The translations under genes were made by a program, and so were the position numbers. From assembly GCA_903869675.1 (NCBI GenBank), contig CAIQAB010000008.1, positions 1 through 64,000 of the forward strand: a stretch of DNA of 64,000 nucleotides, in the 5' to 3' direction. Positions 42,078-51,109 of the stretch are shown piece after piece. Positions within the stretch are counted from its first letter, which is position 1. Every line of letters begins with the position of its first letter. Under the pieces are notes generated by a model that was not told the origin of the DNA, ran no database searches, and saw only the letters and a program-made list of their open reading frames with translations. Origin of the DNA: an uncultured Verrucomicrobiota bacterium. GTDB taxonomy: Bacteria; Verrucomicrobiota; Verrucomicrobiia; Opitutales; Opitutaceae.

Positions 42078-43601
42078 ATGAACCGCCTGCGCCTGTTATC
42101 CGCCCTGCTTCTTGTCCTCCACGTCCGGGCCGACGTGACGACCGCCCCGCTCTTCCAGGACCACGCCGTCCTGCAACGCGACAAACCCGTGCTCGTGTGG
42201 GGCACCGCCGATGCCGGTGAAAACGTCAGCGTGACCTTTGGCGCCCAGACTCTCTCCACCGTCGCCGGTCCCGACGGCCGCTGGAACGTCACCCTCGCTC
42301 CGCTGCCCGCCAGCGCCATCCCCGCCACCCTCACCGCCAAGGGTAAAAACACCGTCGTGCTCAACGACATCGTGGTCGGCGAGGTCTGGCTCGCCTCCGG
42401 CCAGTCCAACATGGAGTGGCCGCTCACCCGAGCCTACGATACCGATCTCGAGCAACTCACCGCCCGCTTCCCCCTCGTGCGCGAGATCAAGGTAAAGCGC
42501 CGCACCGCCTCCGCCCCCGTGGCCGGCTTTGAGGGCGCCTGGCGCGCGGCCACGGCCGAGAACGTCGCCCAGTTCAGCGCCGTCGCCTATCTCTTCGCCC
42601 GCGAGCTCCACCTCGCCCTCGATGTGCCCGTCGGCATCGTGAACAGCACCTGGGGCGGCACTCCGGTCGAAGCCTGGATGAGCCCCGCCACCTTGAGCTC
42701 GGACCCGGCCTTCTCCCCCGTCGGCACCCGTTGGCAAAAACAACTCGCCGACTACGCCGAGGCCCAGACCGCGCACACGGAAAAAACCCGCGCGTGGGAA
42801 ACCGCCAAAGCCGCCGCCGAGGCCCGAGGCGAGAAGTTCGCCGACGCCGCGCCCGTCGCCCCGAAAGCCCCCGTCTGGCAACCCTCCTGCCTCTACCACG
42901 GCATGATCACCCCCCTTCTGCCCTACGCCCTGCGCGGTGCCATCTGGTATCAAGGCGAGAGCAACGCAGGCCGCGCCGATGAATACCACGCCCTGTTCAG
43001 CGCGATGATCAAAGCCTGGCGCGCCGATTTCGGCCAGGGCGACTTCCCCTTCTACTGGACGCAGCTCGCCAGCTTCCGCGCCGGCAACGGCCCGGCCACC
43101 GCCCCCGAAGGCACCGACTGGGCCGCCCTGCGCGAGGCCCAGACGCAAACCCTCGCCCTGCCCGCCACCGGCCAGGCCGTGATCATCGACGTCGGCGACT
43201 TCTCCGACATCCACCCCAAGGCCAAACTCCCCGTCGCCCGCCGCCTCGCCCGCCTCGCCCTGCACCGCGATTACGGTTTTGCCACCCTCGCCGACTCGGG
43301 CCCGGTGTTCACCGGTTTTGAAACCATCCCCGGTGATCCCGCCTCCCTGCGCCTGAGCTTCACCCCCGCCGACCGCGGCTTGCGCCAGCCCGCCCCCGCC
43401 GTGGCCGGTTTTGAAGTCGCCGGCGCGGACCGGGTCTTCCATCCCGCCGCGGCGCGGATCGAGAAAGGCACCGTTCTGGTCTCCTCACCTGCCGTCCCCT
43501 CGCCCGTCGCCGTGCGCTACGCCTGGCGCAACGCCACCGAAGCGGCGCTTTGTGACGACCTCGGCCTGCCCGTGCCGCCCTTCCGTAGCGATACCTGGTA
43601 A
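42078..43601 (+). CDS. Sialate O-acetylesterase-type carbohydrate esterase (SASA)
   Basis: 507 aa with a signal peptide (NRLRLLSALLLVLHVRA). The SASA/GDS-like hydrolase has the nucleophile block 'VWLASGQSNMEWPL', 'GIVNSTWGGTPVEAWMS', 'LRGAIWYQGESNAGRADEY' and the late acid-His region 'DFSDIHPKAKLPVARRLA'. Proteins of this type remove acetyl groups from sialic acids or, in plant-polymer degraders, from xylan and pectin side chains. The position directly before a pentose importer and a GH51 enzyme makes hemicellulose deacetylation the better guess here (inference). The ATG at 42078 starts the signal peptide. The next gene starts 123 bases later. Confidence 0.9.
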   Translation: MNRLRLLSALLLVLHVRADVTTAPLFQDHAVLQRDKPVLVWGTADAGENVSVTFGAQTLSTVAGPDGRWNVTLAPLPASAIPATLTAKGKNTVVLNDIVVGEVWLASGQSNMEWPLTRAYDTDLEQLTARFPLVREIKVKRRTASAPVAGFEGAWRAATAENVAQFSAVAYLFARELHLALDVPVGIVNSTWGGTPVEAWMSPATLSSDPAFSPVGTRWQKQLADYAEAQTAHTEKTRAWETAKAAAEARGEKFADAAPVAPKAPVWQPSCLYHGMITPLLPYALRGAIWYQGESNAGRADEYHALFSAMIKAWRADFGQGDFPFYWTQLASFRAGNGPATAPEGTDWAALREAQTQTLALPATGQAVIIDVGDFSDIHPKAKLPVARRLARLALHRDYGFATLADSGPVFTGFETIPGDPASLRLSFTPADRGLRQPAPAVAGFEVAGADRVFHPAAARIEKGTVLVSSPAVPSPVAVRYAWRNATEAALCDDLGLPVPPFRSDTW

Positions 43602-43724
43602 CCCGGCCCGCGCGCCACACGCCGAAATAACCGGACGATAAGTCAAATGCCCGGCCTTGCCCTTCCCCGCCCCGGGCAAACGCTCAACCGCTCCACGCTT
43701 AGGACCACCCGCCCACTCTCTCCC

Positions 43725-44687
43725 ATGACCCCTAAATTCACCTCCCGCCTCCTCGCCGCCGCCGGTCTTTTCGCCGGCGTCTTCTTCACCACCGCCCAGG
43801 TCGCCGCCGCCGACAAACCCGTTGTCGGGTTCTCCCAAATCGGCGCGGAAAGCGCCTGGCGCACCGCCAATACCGACTCGATCAAGGGCGAGGCCGCCAA
43901 GCGCGGCATCACCCTGAAGTTCGCCGACGCCCAGCAAAAACAGGAAAACCAGATCAAGGCCCTGCGCTCGTTCATCGCCCAGAACGTCGACGTGATCGCC
44001 TTCTCCCCCGTGGTGGAGACCGGTTGGGAACCCGTCCTGCGCGAGATCAAGAAAGCCGGCATCCCCGTCATCCTCACCGACCGCGCGGTAAAGGTCTCCG
44101 ACCCCTCCCTGTTCGTTACCTTCGTCGGCTCGGATTTCGTCGAGGAGGGCCGTCGCGCCGGCAAATGGCTGGTCGAAAAGACCAAGGGCCAGGCCGTGAT
44201 CGCCGAGTTGGTCGGCACCCCCGGGTCCGCCCCCGCCATCGACCGCAAGAAGGGCTTCGAGGAAGCCATCGCCGGCCAGGCCGGCATGAAGATCATCAAG
44301 TCCCAGAGCGGCGACTTCACCCGCGCCAAGGGCAAGGAGGTCATGGAGACCTTCCTGAAGTCCCCCGAGGGCAAGTCGATCAACGTGCTCTACGCCCACA
44401 ACGATGACATGGCCCTCGGCGCCATCCAGGCCATCGAGGAGGCCGGCCTGAAGCCCGGCACCGATATCGTGATCGTCTCCATCGACGGCGTGAAGGGCGC
44501 CTTCGAGGCCATGGTCGCCGGCAAGCTGAACTGCACCGTGGAGTGCAACCCCCTCATCGGCGCCCAGCTCTTCGACCTCGTCGCCGATGTCGTGGCCGGC
44601 AAGACCCTGCCCAAGCGTATCGCCGTCGAGGAGGGCCTCTACGACCAGTCCCAGGCCGCCGCCGCCCTGCCCTCCCGCCAGTATTGA
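43725..44687 (+). CDS. Sugar ABC transporter, periplasmic binding protein (YtfQ-like)
   Basis: 320 aa with a signal peptide ending near AQVAAA. The mature protein follows the periplasmic binding protein type 1 fold: 'PVVGFSQIGAESAWRTANTDSIKGEA', 'FADAQQKQENQIKALRSFIAQNVDVIAFSPVVETGW', 'YAHNDDMALGAIQAIEEAG' and 'IVIVSIDGVKGAFEAMVAGKLNCTVECNP'. 'GFSQIGAESAWR' is characteristic of YtfQ, which binds galactofuranose, and of close arabinofuranose-binding relatives. It is the first gene of a four-gene importer followed by an arabinofuranosidase, so furanose L-arabinose is the likely ligand (inference). Confidence 0.92.
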   Translation: MTPKFTSRLLAAAGLFAGVFFTTAQVAAADKPVVGFSQIGAESAWRTANTDSIKGEAAKRGITLKFADAQQKQENQIKALRSFIAQNVDVIAFSPVVETGWEPVLREIKKAGIPVILTDRAVKVSDPSLFVTFVGSDFVEEGRRAGKWLVEKTKGQAVIAELVGTPGSAPAIDRKKGFEEAIAGQAGMKIIKSQSGDFTRAKGKEVMETFLKSPEGKSINVLYAHNDDMALGAIQAIEEAGLKPGTDIVIVSIDGVKGAFEAMVAGKLNCTVECNPLIGAQLFDLVADVVAGKTLPKRIAVEEGLYDQSQAAAALPSRQY

Positions 44688-44706
44688 GCCATCCCCCGTC
44701 CCGGCC

Positions 44707-46215
44707 ATGAGCGCGCCCGTCCTCGTCTGCCGCGGCCTGACCAAACGCTTCCCCGGCGTGGTCGCGCTGGATGGCGTGGATTTTTGCGCCCGGGGCGGCG
44801 AGGTCCACGCCCTGATGGGCGAAAACGGCGCCGGCAAGAGCACCCTGATCAAGGCCCTCACCGGCGTGCACCCGCGCGACGCCGGCGAGGCCGAGGTCGA
44901 TGGACGCCCCGTGCACCCGCGTTCGCCCCGCGAGGCCGAGGCCGCCGGCATCAGCACCGTCTACCAAGAGGTCAACCTGATCCCCGACCTCAGCGTGGCC
45001 GAGAACATCTGCCTCGGCCGCCAACGCACCCGCCTCGGCTTCATCCGCTGGGGCGATGCCCGCACCCGCGCCCGCGCCGCCCTCGCCCGCCTCGGCTTGG
45101 AACTGGACGTCGATCGCACCCTGTCGGAGTGCTCGATCGCCATTCAACAACTCGTGGCCATCGCCCGCGCCACCGATATCGATGCCCGCGTGCTCATCCT
45201 GGATGAGCCGACCTCCAGCCTCGATGCCGGCGAGGTCGCCCAGCTTTTCACGGTCGTCCGCCGCCTCCGCGACCGGGGCCTCGCCATCGTTTTCGTCTCC
45301 CACTTTCTGGATCAGGTCTACGCCCTCGCCGACCGCATCACCGTCTTGCGAAACGGCCGCCTCGTAGGCGAGTTCCCCGTCGCCGAGCTCCCCCGCCTGC
45401 AACTTGTCGCCCACATGATGGGCCGCTCGGTGGACGAGGTGGAGGCCCTCCGGCACCGCGAACGCCCCGCCGCCGCGCCCGGCGAGCCCCTGCTCTCGAC
45501 CCGCGGCCTCGCCCTCCGCCACGCCGTGCTCCCCCTCGATCTGGAGCTCCGCCGCGGCGAGGTGCTCGGGCTCGGCGGCCTGCTCGGCTCCGGCCGCACC
45601 GAGGTCGCCCGCCTGCTCTTCGGCCTCGACCGCGCCGACGCCGGCGAAACCCGGCTCGAAGGCCGCCCCGTCACCTTCCACTCTCCCGCCGACGCCATGC
45701 GCGCCGGCCTCGCCCTCACCCCGGAGGACCGCAAGACGCAGGCCATCCTGCCGAATCTGACCGTGCGCGAGAACCTCATCGTCGCCCTCCAGGCCCGCCG
45801 CGGCCTGTGGAAACAAATCCCCCGCGCCGAGCAGGACCGGCTCGTCGCCGACTTTACCCGCGCCCTCGGCATCAAGACCAGCGGCCCGGAGCAACTCATC
45901 CGCAACCTCTCCGGCGGCAACCAGCAGAAAGTCATCCTCGCCCGTTGGCTCGCGACCGAGCCCCGCCTGCTGATCCTCGACGAGCCGACCCGCGGCATCG
46001 ACGTCGGCGCCCAGGCCGATATCGAGCGCCTGCTGGCCAGGCTGCGCGATGAGGGCCTCGCCATCGTGTTCATCTGTGCCGACACCGCCGAACTCTCCCG
46101 CAACAGCCAGCGCATCGCCGTGCTGCGCGACCACGCCAAGGTCGCCGAGCTGACCGGCCCCGACGTCAACGAACAAGCCGTGATGCGCGCCATCGCCCGG
46201 GAGACCGCCGCATGA
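44707..46215 (+). CDS. Sugar ABC transporter, duplicated ATPase (YtfR/RbsA-like)
   Basis: 502 aa with two ABC domains. The first has Walker A 'GENGAGKST', signature 'LSECSIAIQQLVAIARA' and Walker B 'LILDEPTSSLD'. The second, from about residue 265, has a degenerate Walker A (LGGLLGSGRTEVARLL), signature 'NLSGGNQQKVILARWL' and Walker B 'LLILDEPTRGIDVGAQ'. This asymmetry is normal in the RbsA/MglA/AraG family (CUT2). The ATG begins 19 bases after the binding-protein stop and the permease start overlaps its end by four bases. Confidence 0.95.
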   Translation: MSAPVLVCRGLTKRFPGVVALDGVDFCARGGEVHALMGENGAGKSTLIKALTGVHPRDAGEAEVDGRPVHPRSPREAEAAGISTVYQEVNLIPDLSVAENICLGRQRTRLGFIRWGDARTRARAALARLGLELDVDRTLSECSIAIQQLVAIARATDIDARVLILDEPTSSLDAGEVAQLFTVVRRLRDRGLAIVFVSHFLDQVYALADRITVLRNGRLVGEFPVAELPRLQLVAHMMGRSVDEVEALRHRERPAAAPGEPLLSTRGLALRHAVLPLDLELRRGEVLGLGGLLGSGRTEVARLLFGLDRADAGETRLEGRPVTFHSPADAMRAGLALTPEDRKTQAILPNLTVRENLIVALQARRGLWKQIPRAEQDRLVADFTRALGIKTSGPEQLIRNLSGGNQQKVILARWLATEPRLLILDEPTRGIDVGAQADIERLLARLRDEGLAIVFICADTAELSRNSQRIAVLRDHAKVAELTGPDVNEQAVMRAIARETAA

Positions 46216-47261
46216 TCGTCGATCTCCTCCTCTGGCCCGCCCTCGCCGCCCTGCTCTGGGTCAACCGCCGCCGCCCCCTGCTGTGGCCCTTGGTCGCCCT
46301 GGCCCTGCTGCTGCTTTTTAACCGCCTCTTCACCCCCGGCTTCTTCGCCTTGGAAATCCGCGACGGCCGGCTCTACGGCACCCTGGTCGATGTGCTCAAC
46401 CAAGGCTCGAAGGTGATGCTGCTCGCCCTCGGCATGACGCTCGTCATCGCGACGGGCGGGGTGGATCTGTCGGTGGGCGCCACCATGGCCATCGCCGGAG
46501 CCGTGATGGCCCGCCTCGCCGGCGTGTCCATCCCCGTCGCCCTCGGTGGCGGCCTCGGCGTGGCCCTGCTCGCCGGCGCCTGGAACGGCCTGCTCGTTTC
46601 CGCCTTTCGCATCCAACCCATCATCGCGACCCTCATCCTCATGGTCGCCGGCCGTGGCGTCGCCCAGTTGGTCACCGACGGCCAGATCATTAACTTTGAG
46701 CAACCCGCCCTCGTCTACCTGGGCAACGGCTCGCTCCTCGGCCTGCCCTTCACCCTCGCCCTGGTGCTCGGCATGTTTGTGCTCACCGCCCTGCTGGTGC
46801 GCCGCACCGCCCTCGGCCTGTTCATCGAGGCGATCGGCGACAACGAGACGGCCGCGCGTTTCACCGGCCTGCCCGCCCGGCCGGTCAAGTTTCTCGTCTA
46901 CGTCTTCGCCGGGCTGTGCGCCGGTCTCGCCGGGCTCGTCGCCGCCTCGAATATCAAGAGCGCGGATGCCAACCACATCGGCCTTTACCTCGAGCTCGAC
47001 GCCATCCTCGCCGTGGTCGTGGGCGGCACCGCCCTGACCGGCGGCCGTTTCCAGCTCGCGGGTTCGCTGGTGGGCGCACTCCTGATCCAGACTCTCGGCA
47101 CCACGCTCTACGCGCGCAATGTCGGCGCCGATGTCGCCACCGTGCCCAAGGCGATCGTGATCCTCGCCGTCTGCCTCCTGCAGTCCCCCGTGCTGCGGGC
47201 CAAGCTCGCCGGCCTCCGCCGCCCCGCCCCCGCCGCGCTTCGCAAGGAGGGCGCCGCATGA
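46212..47261 (+). CDS. Sugar ABC transporter permease 1 (YtfT-like)
   Basis: 349 aa with about ten membrane helices, of the CUT2 (RbsC/AraH) permease type. Signatures: 'LGMTLVIATGGVDLSVGATMAIAGAVMARL', 'NGLLVSAFRIQPIIATLILMVAGRGVAQLVTDGQIINF' and 'ALTGGRFQLAGSLVGALLIQTLGTTLYARNV' (in parts). It starts inside the ATPase stop codon (ATGA) and its end overlaps the second permease, so the three are co-translated. The pairing of two distinct permeases is typical of YtfT-YjfF systems. Confidence 0.94.
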   Translation: MIVDLLLWPALAALLWVNRRRPLLWPLVALALLLLFNRLFTPGFFALEIRDGRLYGTLVDVLNQGSKVMLLALGMTLVIATGGVDLSVGATMAIAGAVMARLAGVSIPVALGGGLGVALLAGAWNGLLVSAFRIQPIIATLILMVAGRGVAQLVTDGQIINFEQPALVYLGNGSLLGLPFTLALVLGMFVLTALLVRRTALGLFIEAIGDNETAARFTGLPARPVKFLVYVFAGLCAGLAGLVAASNIKSADANHIGLYLELDAILAVVVGGTALTGGRFQLAGSLVGALLIQTLGTTLYARNVGADVATVPKAIVILAVCLLQSPVLRAKLAGLRRPAPAALRKEGAA

Positions 47262-48235
47262 ACCTCGCCAAACTCCGCCCCTCGGCCCGCCTGTTGCCCG
47301 TGCTCGCATCCCTCGGGGTGCTGATCCTGCTCTACGCCGGGGGCTGCCTGATGTTTGAGAATTTCGGGTCACTGCGGGTGCTGATCAACCTTTTCGGCGA
47401 CAACGCGTTTCTCGGCGTGGCGGCGGTGGGCGCCACCTTCGTGATCCTCTCCGGCGGCATCGACCTCTCGGTCGGCGCCGTGGTGGCATTCACCGGCGTG
47501 CTGATCGCTTCGCTCATCGGCCACGGCCAGCCTCCGCTGCTGGCCATCGGTCTGGCGCTGGGCTTTGGAGCAGGCTTCGGCGCTTTGATGGGCGCCCTGA
47601 TCCACCTCTACGCCCTGCCGCCCTTCCTGGTCACCCTGGGCGGCATGTTCCTCGCCCGCGGCCTCGCCTTCGTGGTCCACCCGGAGTCGCTGTCGATCGA
47701 TCACCCGTTCTACGGCGAGTTCATCTCGCAGACTCTTTCCGTGCCGGTATCGCGCCGCCTCGCCATCCCCTTCACCGCCTTTGCCCTGATCGCCGTGGTG
47801 CTCGCCGGCACCGCCCTCGCGCGCTGGTCGCGTTTCGGCCGCAATGTCCTCGCCCTCGGCTCCAGCGAGAGCTCGGCCCGGCTCATGGGCGTGCCCATCG
47901 GCTCCACCAAGATCCTCGTCTACACCCTCGGCGGCTTCCTGTCCGCCCTCGGCGGCGTGGTCGCGACGTTTTACATGCAGTCGGGCAACCCCGCGTCGTT
48001 TGTCGGGCTCGAGCTCGATGCCATCGCGGCCGCCGTGATCGGCGGCACCCTGCTGCGCGGCGGCGTAGGCTACATCCCGGGCACCCTGGTGGGCGTCCTT
48101 ATCCTGGGGCTTATCCAGACGCTCGTGATTTTCCAAGGCACCCTGAACTCGTGGTGGACCCGCATCGCAGTGGGCGGACTGCTCTTCGTGTTTATCGTGC
48201 TGCAACAGCTCACCTCCCGCCGCCGGGACGGTTAA
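47258..48235 (+). CDS. Sugar ABC transporter permease 2 (YjfF-like)
   Basis: 325 aa with about nine helices, second CUT2 permease. Signatures: 'GATFVILSGGIDLSVGAVVAFTGVLIASLI', 'YALPPFLVTLGGMFLARGLAFV', 'LALGSSESSARLMGVPIGSTKILVYTLGGFLSALGGVV' and 'AAVIGGTLLRGGVGYIPGTLVGVLILGLIQTLV' (in parts). The ATG at 47258 overlaps the first permease stop. It completes the importer; the GH51 gene begins 37 bases downstream. Confidence 0.94.
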   Translation: MNLAKLRPSARLLPVLASLGVLILLYAGGCLMFENFGSLRVLINLFGDNAFLGVAAVGATFVILSGGIDLSVGAVVAFTGVLIASLIGHGQPPLLAIGLALGFGAGFGALMGALIHLYALPPFLVTLGGMFLARGLAFVVHPESLSIDHPFYGEFISQTLSVPVSRRLAIPFTAFALIAVVLAGTALARWSRFGRNVLALGSSESSARLMGVPIGSTKILVYTLGGFLSALGGVVATFYMQSGNPASFVGLELDAIAAAVIGGTLLRGGVGYIPGTLVGVLILGLIQTLVIFQGTLNSWWTRIAVGGLLFVFIVLQQLTSRRRDG

Positions 48236-48272
48236 GCCCCCGCCTCGCCCGCTTCGGCCTCCCCTACCCCCT

Positions 48273-50228
48273 ATGTTACCCCGCCTGCCCCTCGCTTTGC
48301 TCGCTGCCCTGCTGCTCCCGCTCGCCGACGCCGCTCCCGAGCCTGCATCCCTGACGATCGATCTCGCCGCCCCGGGCGGCAAAGTCAGCCCGATCCACTA
48401 CGGCCTGATGACCGAGGAGATCAACTTCAGCTACGATGGCGGCCTTTACGCCGAGCTGATTCGCAACCGCGCCTTTCTCGACGACCCGGCCAAACCCGCC
48501 CACTGGTCCGTCGTGGCCTCCGCCCCCGCAGCCGCAGCCATCACGCTCGACCCCCGGCAACCCCTCAACCGCGCCATCCCCGCCAGCCTGCGGCTCGAGG
48601 CCACCGCCGCCACCCCCGCCACCCCCGCCGGCGTGGCCAACGAGGGCTACTGGGGCATCCCCGTAAAACCCTCCACCCGCTACCGCGCCTCCTTCCACGC
48701 CAAGGCCGCCCCGGGTTTCACCGGCCCGCTGTCCGTCGCCATCACCAGCCTCGACGGCGCCACCGTCTACGCCCGAGGCCGGGTGGACCGCATCATTTCC
48801 GATTGGTCCGCCTACGAGGTGGTGTTAAAAACCGGCGCCAAGATCGCGCCGACCACCCGGGCGCGTCTCACCCTCACGGTCGAGCACCCCGGCACCGTCT
48901 GGCTCGGCTTCGTGTCGCTCTTCCCGCCCACTTGGAAAAACCGCCCCAACGGCCTGCGCCCCGACCTCATGCAGATGCTGGTCGATTTGAAACCGGGCTT
49001 CCTGCGTTTCCCCGGCGGCAACTACCTCGAGGGAGATACCATCGACACCCGCTTTAAGTGGTGGGAGACCATCGGTCCCGTCGACCGGCGTCCCGGCCAC
49101 CCCGGACCCTGGGGTTACCGCTCCACGGACGGCATGGGCCTGCTGGAGTTTCTGCTCTGGACCACCGACATGGGAGCCGAGCCCGTGCTCGCCCTCTACG
49201 CCGGCTACTCGCTTAAAGGCGACTACGTGCAGCCCGGCCCCGACCTCGAACCCTTCATCCGCGAGGCTTTGGACGAGATCGAATACGTCGTCGGCCCGGT
49301 CACCTCCAAAGGCGGCGCCCTGCGCGCCCGCGACGGCCACCCCGAGCCCTTCCCCCTGCGCTACGTCGAGATCGGCAACGAGGATTGGTTCGATAAATCC
49401 GGCAGCTACGACGCCCGCTACACCCAGTTCGCCGCCGCGATCAAACAGGCCTACCCCGCCCTCAAGTGCATCTCCAGCATCGGCAACGAGCAACCCGCCG
49501 GCAAACGCGTGAAAAGCACGCGCCCCGACGTGCTGGACGAGCACTATTACCGCAACACCGAGGCCTTCCTGAAGGATTCCCCGACCCACTTCGACCGCTA
49601 CGACCGCGCCGGCCCGGAGATTTTTGTCGGCGAATGGGCCGCGCACGAGACCGCCTTCCCGCCTTGGGATGCCAAGTCGCGCGGCCTCGCCCCCACCCCC
49701 ACGATGAAGGCCGCCCTCGGCGATGCCGCCTGGATGTCCGCCATGGAGCGCCACGCCGATTTCGTGACCATGCAGTGCTACGCGCCCCTCTTCGCCAACG
49801 TGAACGGCTACCAGTGGCGCCCCAACCTCATCGGTTACGATGCCCTGGATTCCTTCGGATCCCCCAGCTACCACGCCTTCCGGATGTATAGCCGCCAGGT
49901 GGGCGATACCCTCCTCAGCCCCGTCCAGACCGGCGGCGCCCCGCTGCACGCCTCCGCCACCCGCGCCACCCGCGAAGGCGTGGTTTACCTGAAGCTGGTC
50001 AACGCCGAGGCCGACGCCCGCACCCTCGAGATCCGCCTGGCCGGCGCGCGCCGCATCGGCTCGACCGCACGGGTCGAAACCCTCGCAGCCGCGCCCGAGG
50101 CGACCAACTCCATCACCGACCGCGCCAAGGTGGTTCCCCTCGTGACCAAACGAAAGGGCGTCGGCGCCGTCTTCTCGCAAACGCTCCCGCCGCACAGCAT
50201 CACCGTGCTGCGCTTGGAGGCGCAATGA
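48273..50228 (+). CDS. GH51-type alpha-L-arabinofuranosidase, secreted
   Basis: 651 aa with a signal peptide (LPRLPLALLAALLLPLADA). After a carbohydrate-binding-like N-terminal region (IHYGLMTEEINFSYDGGLYAELIRNRAF) comes a TIM-barrel part: 'LKPGFLRFPGGNYLEGDTI', the acid/base region 'YVEIGNEDWFDKSG' (Glu in GNE), and the nucleophile region 'EIFVGEWAAHET'. A beta-sandwich closes the protein (ETLAAAPEATNSI … LPPHSITVLRLEA). It releases L-arabinofuranose from arabinoxylan, arabinan or arabinogalactan. It is the last gene of the importer operon, so arabinose release and uptake are tied. No araA, araB or araD is visible nearby. Confidence 0.92.
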   Translation: MLPRLPLALLAALLLPLADAAPEPASLTIDLAAPGGKVSPIHYGLMTEEINFSYDGGLYAELIRNRAFLDDPAKPAHWSVVASAPAAAAITLDPRQPLNRAIPASLRLEATAATPATPAGVANEGYWGIPVKPSTRYRASFHAKAAPGFTGPLSVAITSLDGATVYARGRVDRIISDWSAYEVVLKTGAKIAPTTRARLTLTVEHPGTVWLGFVSLFPPTWKNRPNGLRPDLMQMLVDLKPGFLRFPGGNYLEGDTIDTRFKWWETIGPVDRRPGHPGPWGYRSTDGMGLLEFLLWTTDMGAEPVLALYAGYSLKGDYVQPGPDLEPFIREALDEIEYVVGPVTSKGGALRARDGHPEPFPLRYVEIGNEDWFDKSGSYDARYTQFAAAIKQAYPALKCISSIGNEQPAGKRVKSTRPDVLDEHYYRNTEAFLKDSPTHFDRYDRAGPEIFVGEWAAHETAFPPWDAKSRGLAPTPTMKAALGDAAWMSAMERHADFVTMQCYAPLFANVNGYQWRPNLIGYDALDSFGSPSYHAFRMYSRQVGDTLLSPVQTGGAPLHASATRATREGVVYLKLVNAEADARTLEIRLAGARRIGSTARVETLAAAPEATNSITDRAKVVPLVTKRKGVGAVFSQTLPPHSITVLRLEAQ

Positions 50229-50310
50229 GCGCCGGGCGGGCAATCCATGCAGCCAAGGCTTGCACCCGCCCGATCCGCCAGCGAATCCTCCCCTTCCGCC
50301 GTCAGGCGAC

Positions 50311-50387
<77 letters not shown>

Positions 50388-50489
50388 TTTTGCGCGGCAA
50401 CGCGACAGCTGCTCTGCGCACGCACCTGGCAAATGCCGTAAACCCGGTTAAATATTACGCATCCTTAGCATGTAGATTACCATACGGAT

Positions 50490-50538
50490 AAAAAAACGGC
50501 CCAGGCGCTGCGCCCGCAGGTGAATCCCAACCGGGCCG
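50490..50538 (-). terminator. Rho-independent terminator reading on the minus strand
   Basis: On the minus strand, GGCCC of the arm CGGCCC (from 50538 leftward) pairs with GGGCC of GGGCCG, with an inner GGGCGC/GCGCC pairing, and the hairpin is directly followed by seven T residues (complement of A 50490-50496). That is the form of a classic terminator for leftward transcription. The candidates it could serve are the helicase gene (ends at 51498) or a leftward transcript across the repeat region. Confidence 0.6.
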
Positions 50539-50550
50539 CGCCCCTTCTTT

Positions 50551-50577
50551 TATCCGCGTTTCTCCGCGTAATCCGCG
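50551..50577. repeat. Short CCGCG-rich intergenic motif
   Basis: Three close copies of TCCGCG (TATCCGCGTT, TCTCCGCGTA, ATCCGCGCTT) within 27 bases. Such 'CCGCGTTTCTCCGCG' phrases are a familiar dispersed intergenic element type in some environmental bacteria; whether it recurs elsewhere in this genome cannot be seen here. Confidence 0.4.
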
Positions 50578-50598
50578 CTTAAGACAACCAAGGCTATC

Positions 50599-50955
50599 GT
50601 AAAACGCTTCAGCCACAAGCTGGAATAGAGCAGCTGCCAGTTACAACGGAGCAGCGGCTGGATAAAACGAAGCAGCGCCCGGCTGGAACGGAGCGGCTGG
50701 CGGGTAGAACGGAGCGGCCGGCGGCCGCAATGGAGCACCCGCCGGATGAAACGAAGCGGCGGCCGGGTGAAACGGAGCAGCTGGCGGCTAGTCCGGAGTA
50801 ACGGCTGGCTACTCCGGCGCAGTGGCCGGGTGCAACGGAGCAGCGGCTGGGTGAAATGGAGCGCCCGTTGGCTACTCCCGACCAGCGGCCGGTTATTCCG
50901 GAGCAGAGGCCCGGTGGAACGATCCAGCCGGCGGCTAAAATGGAGTGGTAGCCGA
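50599..50955 (+). repeat. 21-bp degenerate minisatellite, 17 units in exact register
   Basis: Seventeen consecutive 21-bp units can be laid out without a single indel, for example GTGAAACGGAGCAGCTGGCGG, one base shorter in quotation here: GTGAAACGGAGCAGCTGGCG. The core of most units is (A/C)(A/C)CGGAGC followed by a GCNGG-like end. Units differ at several positions. Because 21 is a multiple of three, each frame codes for a heptapeptide repeat; on the + strand the frame starting at 50642 gives xNGAAAG-like units interrupted by stops that fall at the same repeat position. Confidence 0.85.
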
Positions 50956-51109
50956 TGACCTGCAATATTGCACCAGGCAGACCGGCGAAGCGCAGCTGGT
51001 GCGCCTCGCGGACCACCCCGTGCTGCCGCCCACGAATGACGCCTGCCGCCCCGACCCGGCCGCGATGGAGTGGCGGGCTGAACGTTTGATCGCCTGATGT
51101 TGAGGAACG
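50954..51109 (+). pseudogene. Coding-like fragment directly after the minisatellite
   Basis: In the frame of 50954 the + strand reads 'DDLQYCTRQTGEAQLVRLAD', then 'HPVLPPTNDACRPDPAAMEW', then RAERLIA and a stop. Composition and flow are protein-like, but there is no start codon, and the frame is closed upstream by repeat-borne stops. This is the same frame that reads NGAAAG-like units in the repeat array, so the array and this fragment may be parts of one decayed gene with a heptapeptide-repeat region. I do not recognise the family. Minus-strand frames are also open here, so this reading is tentative. Confidence 0.35.

Noticed and set aside
50599-50955. CRISPR array
   Set aside because: Units are directly adjacent, 21 bp, degenerate and without spacers; no cas genes nearby. 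It is a minisatellite.
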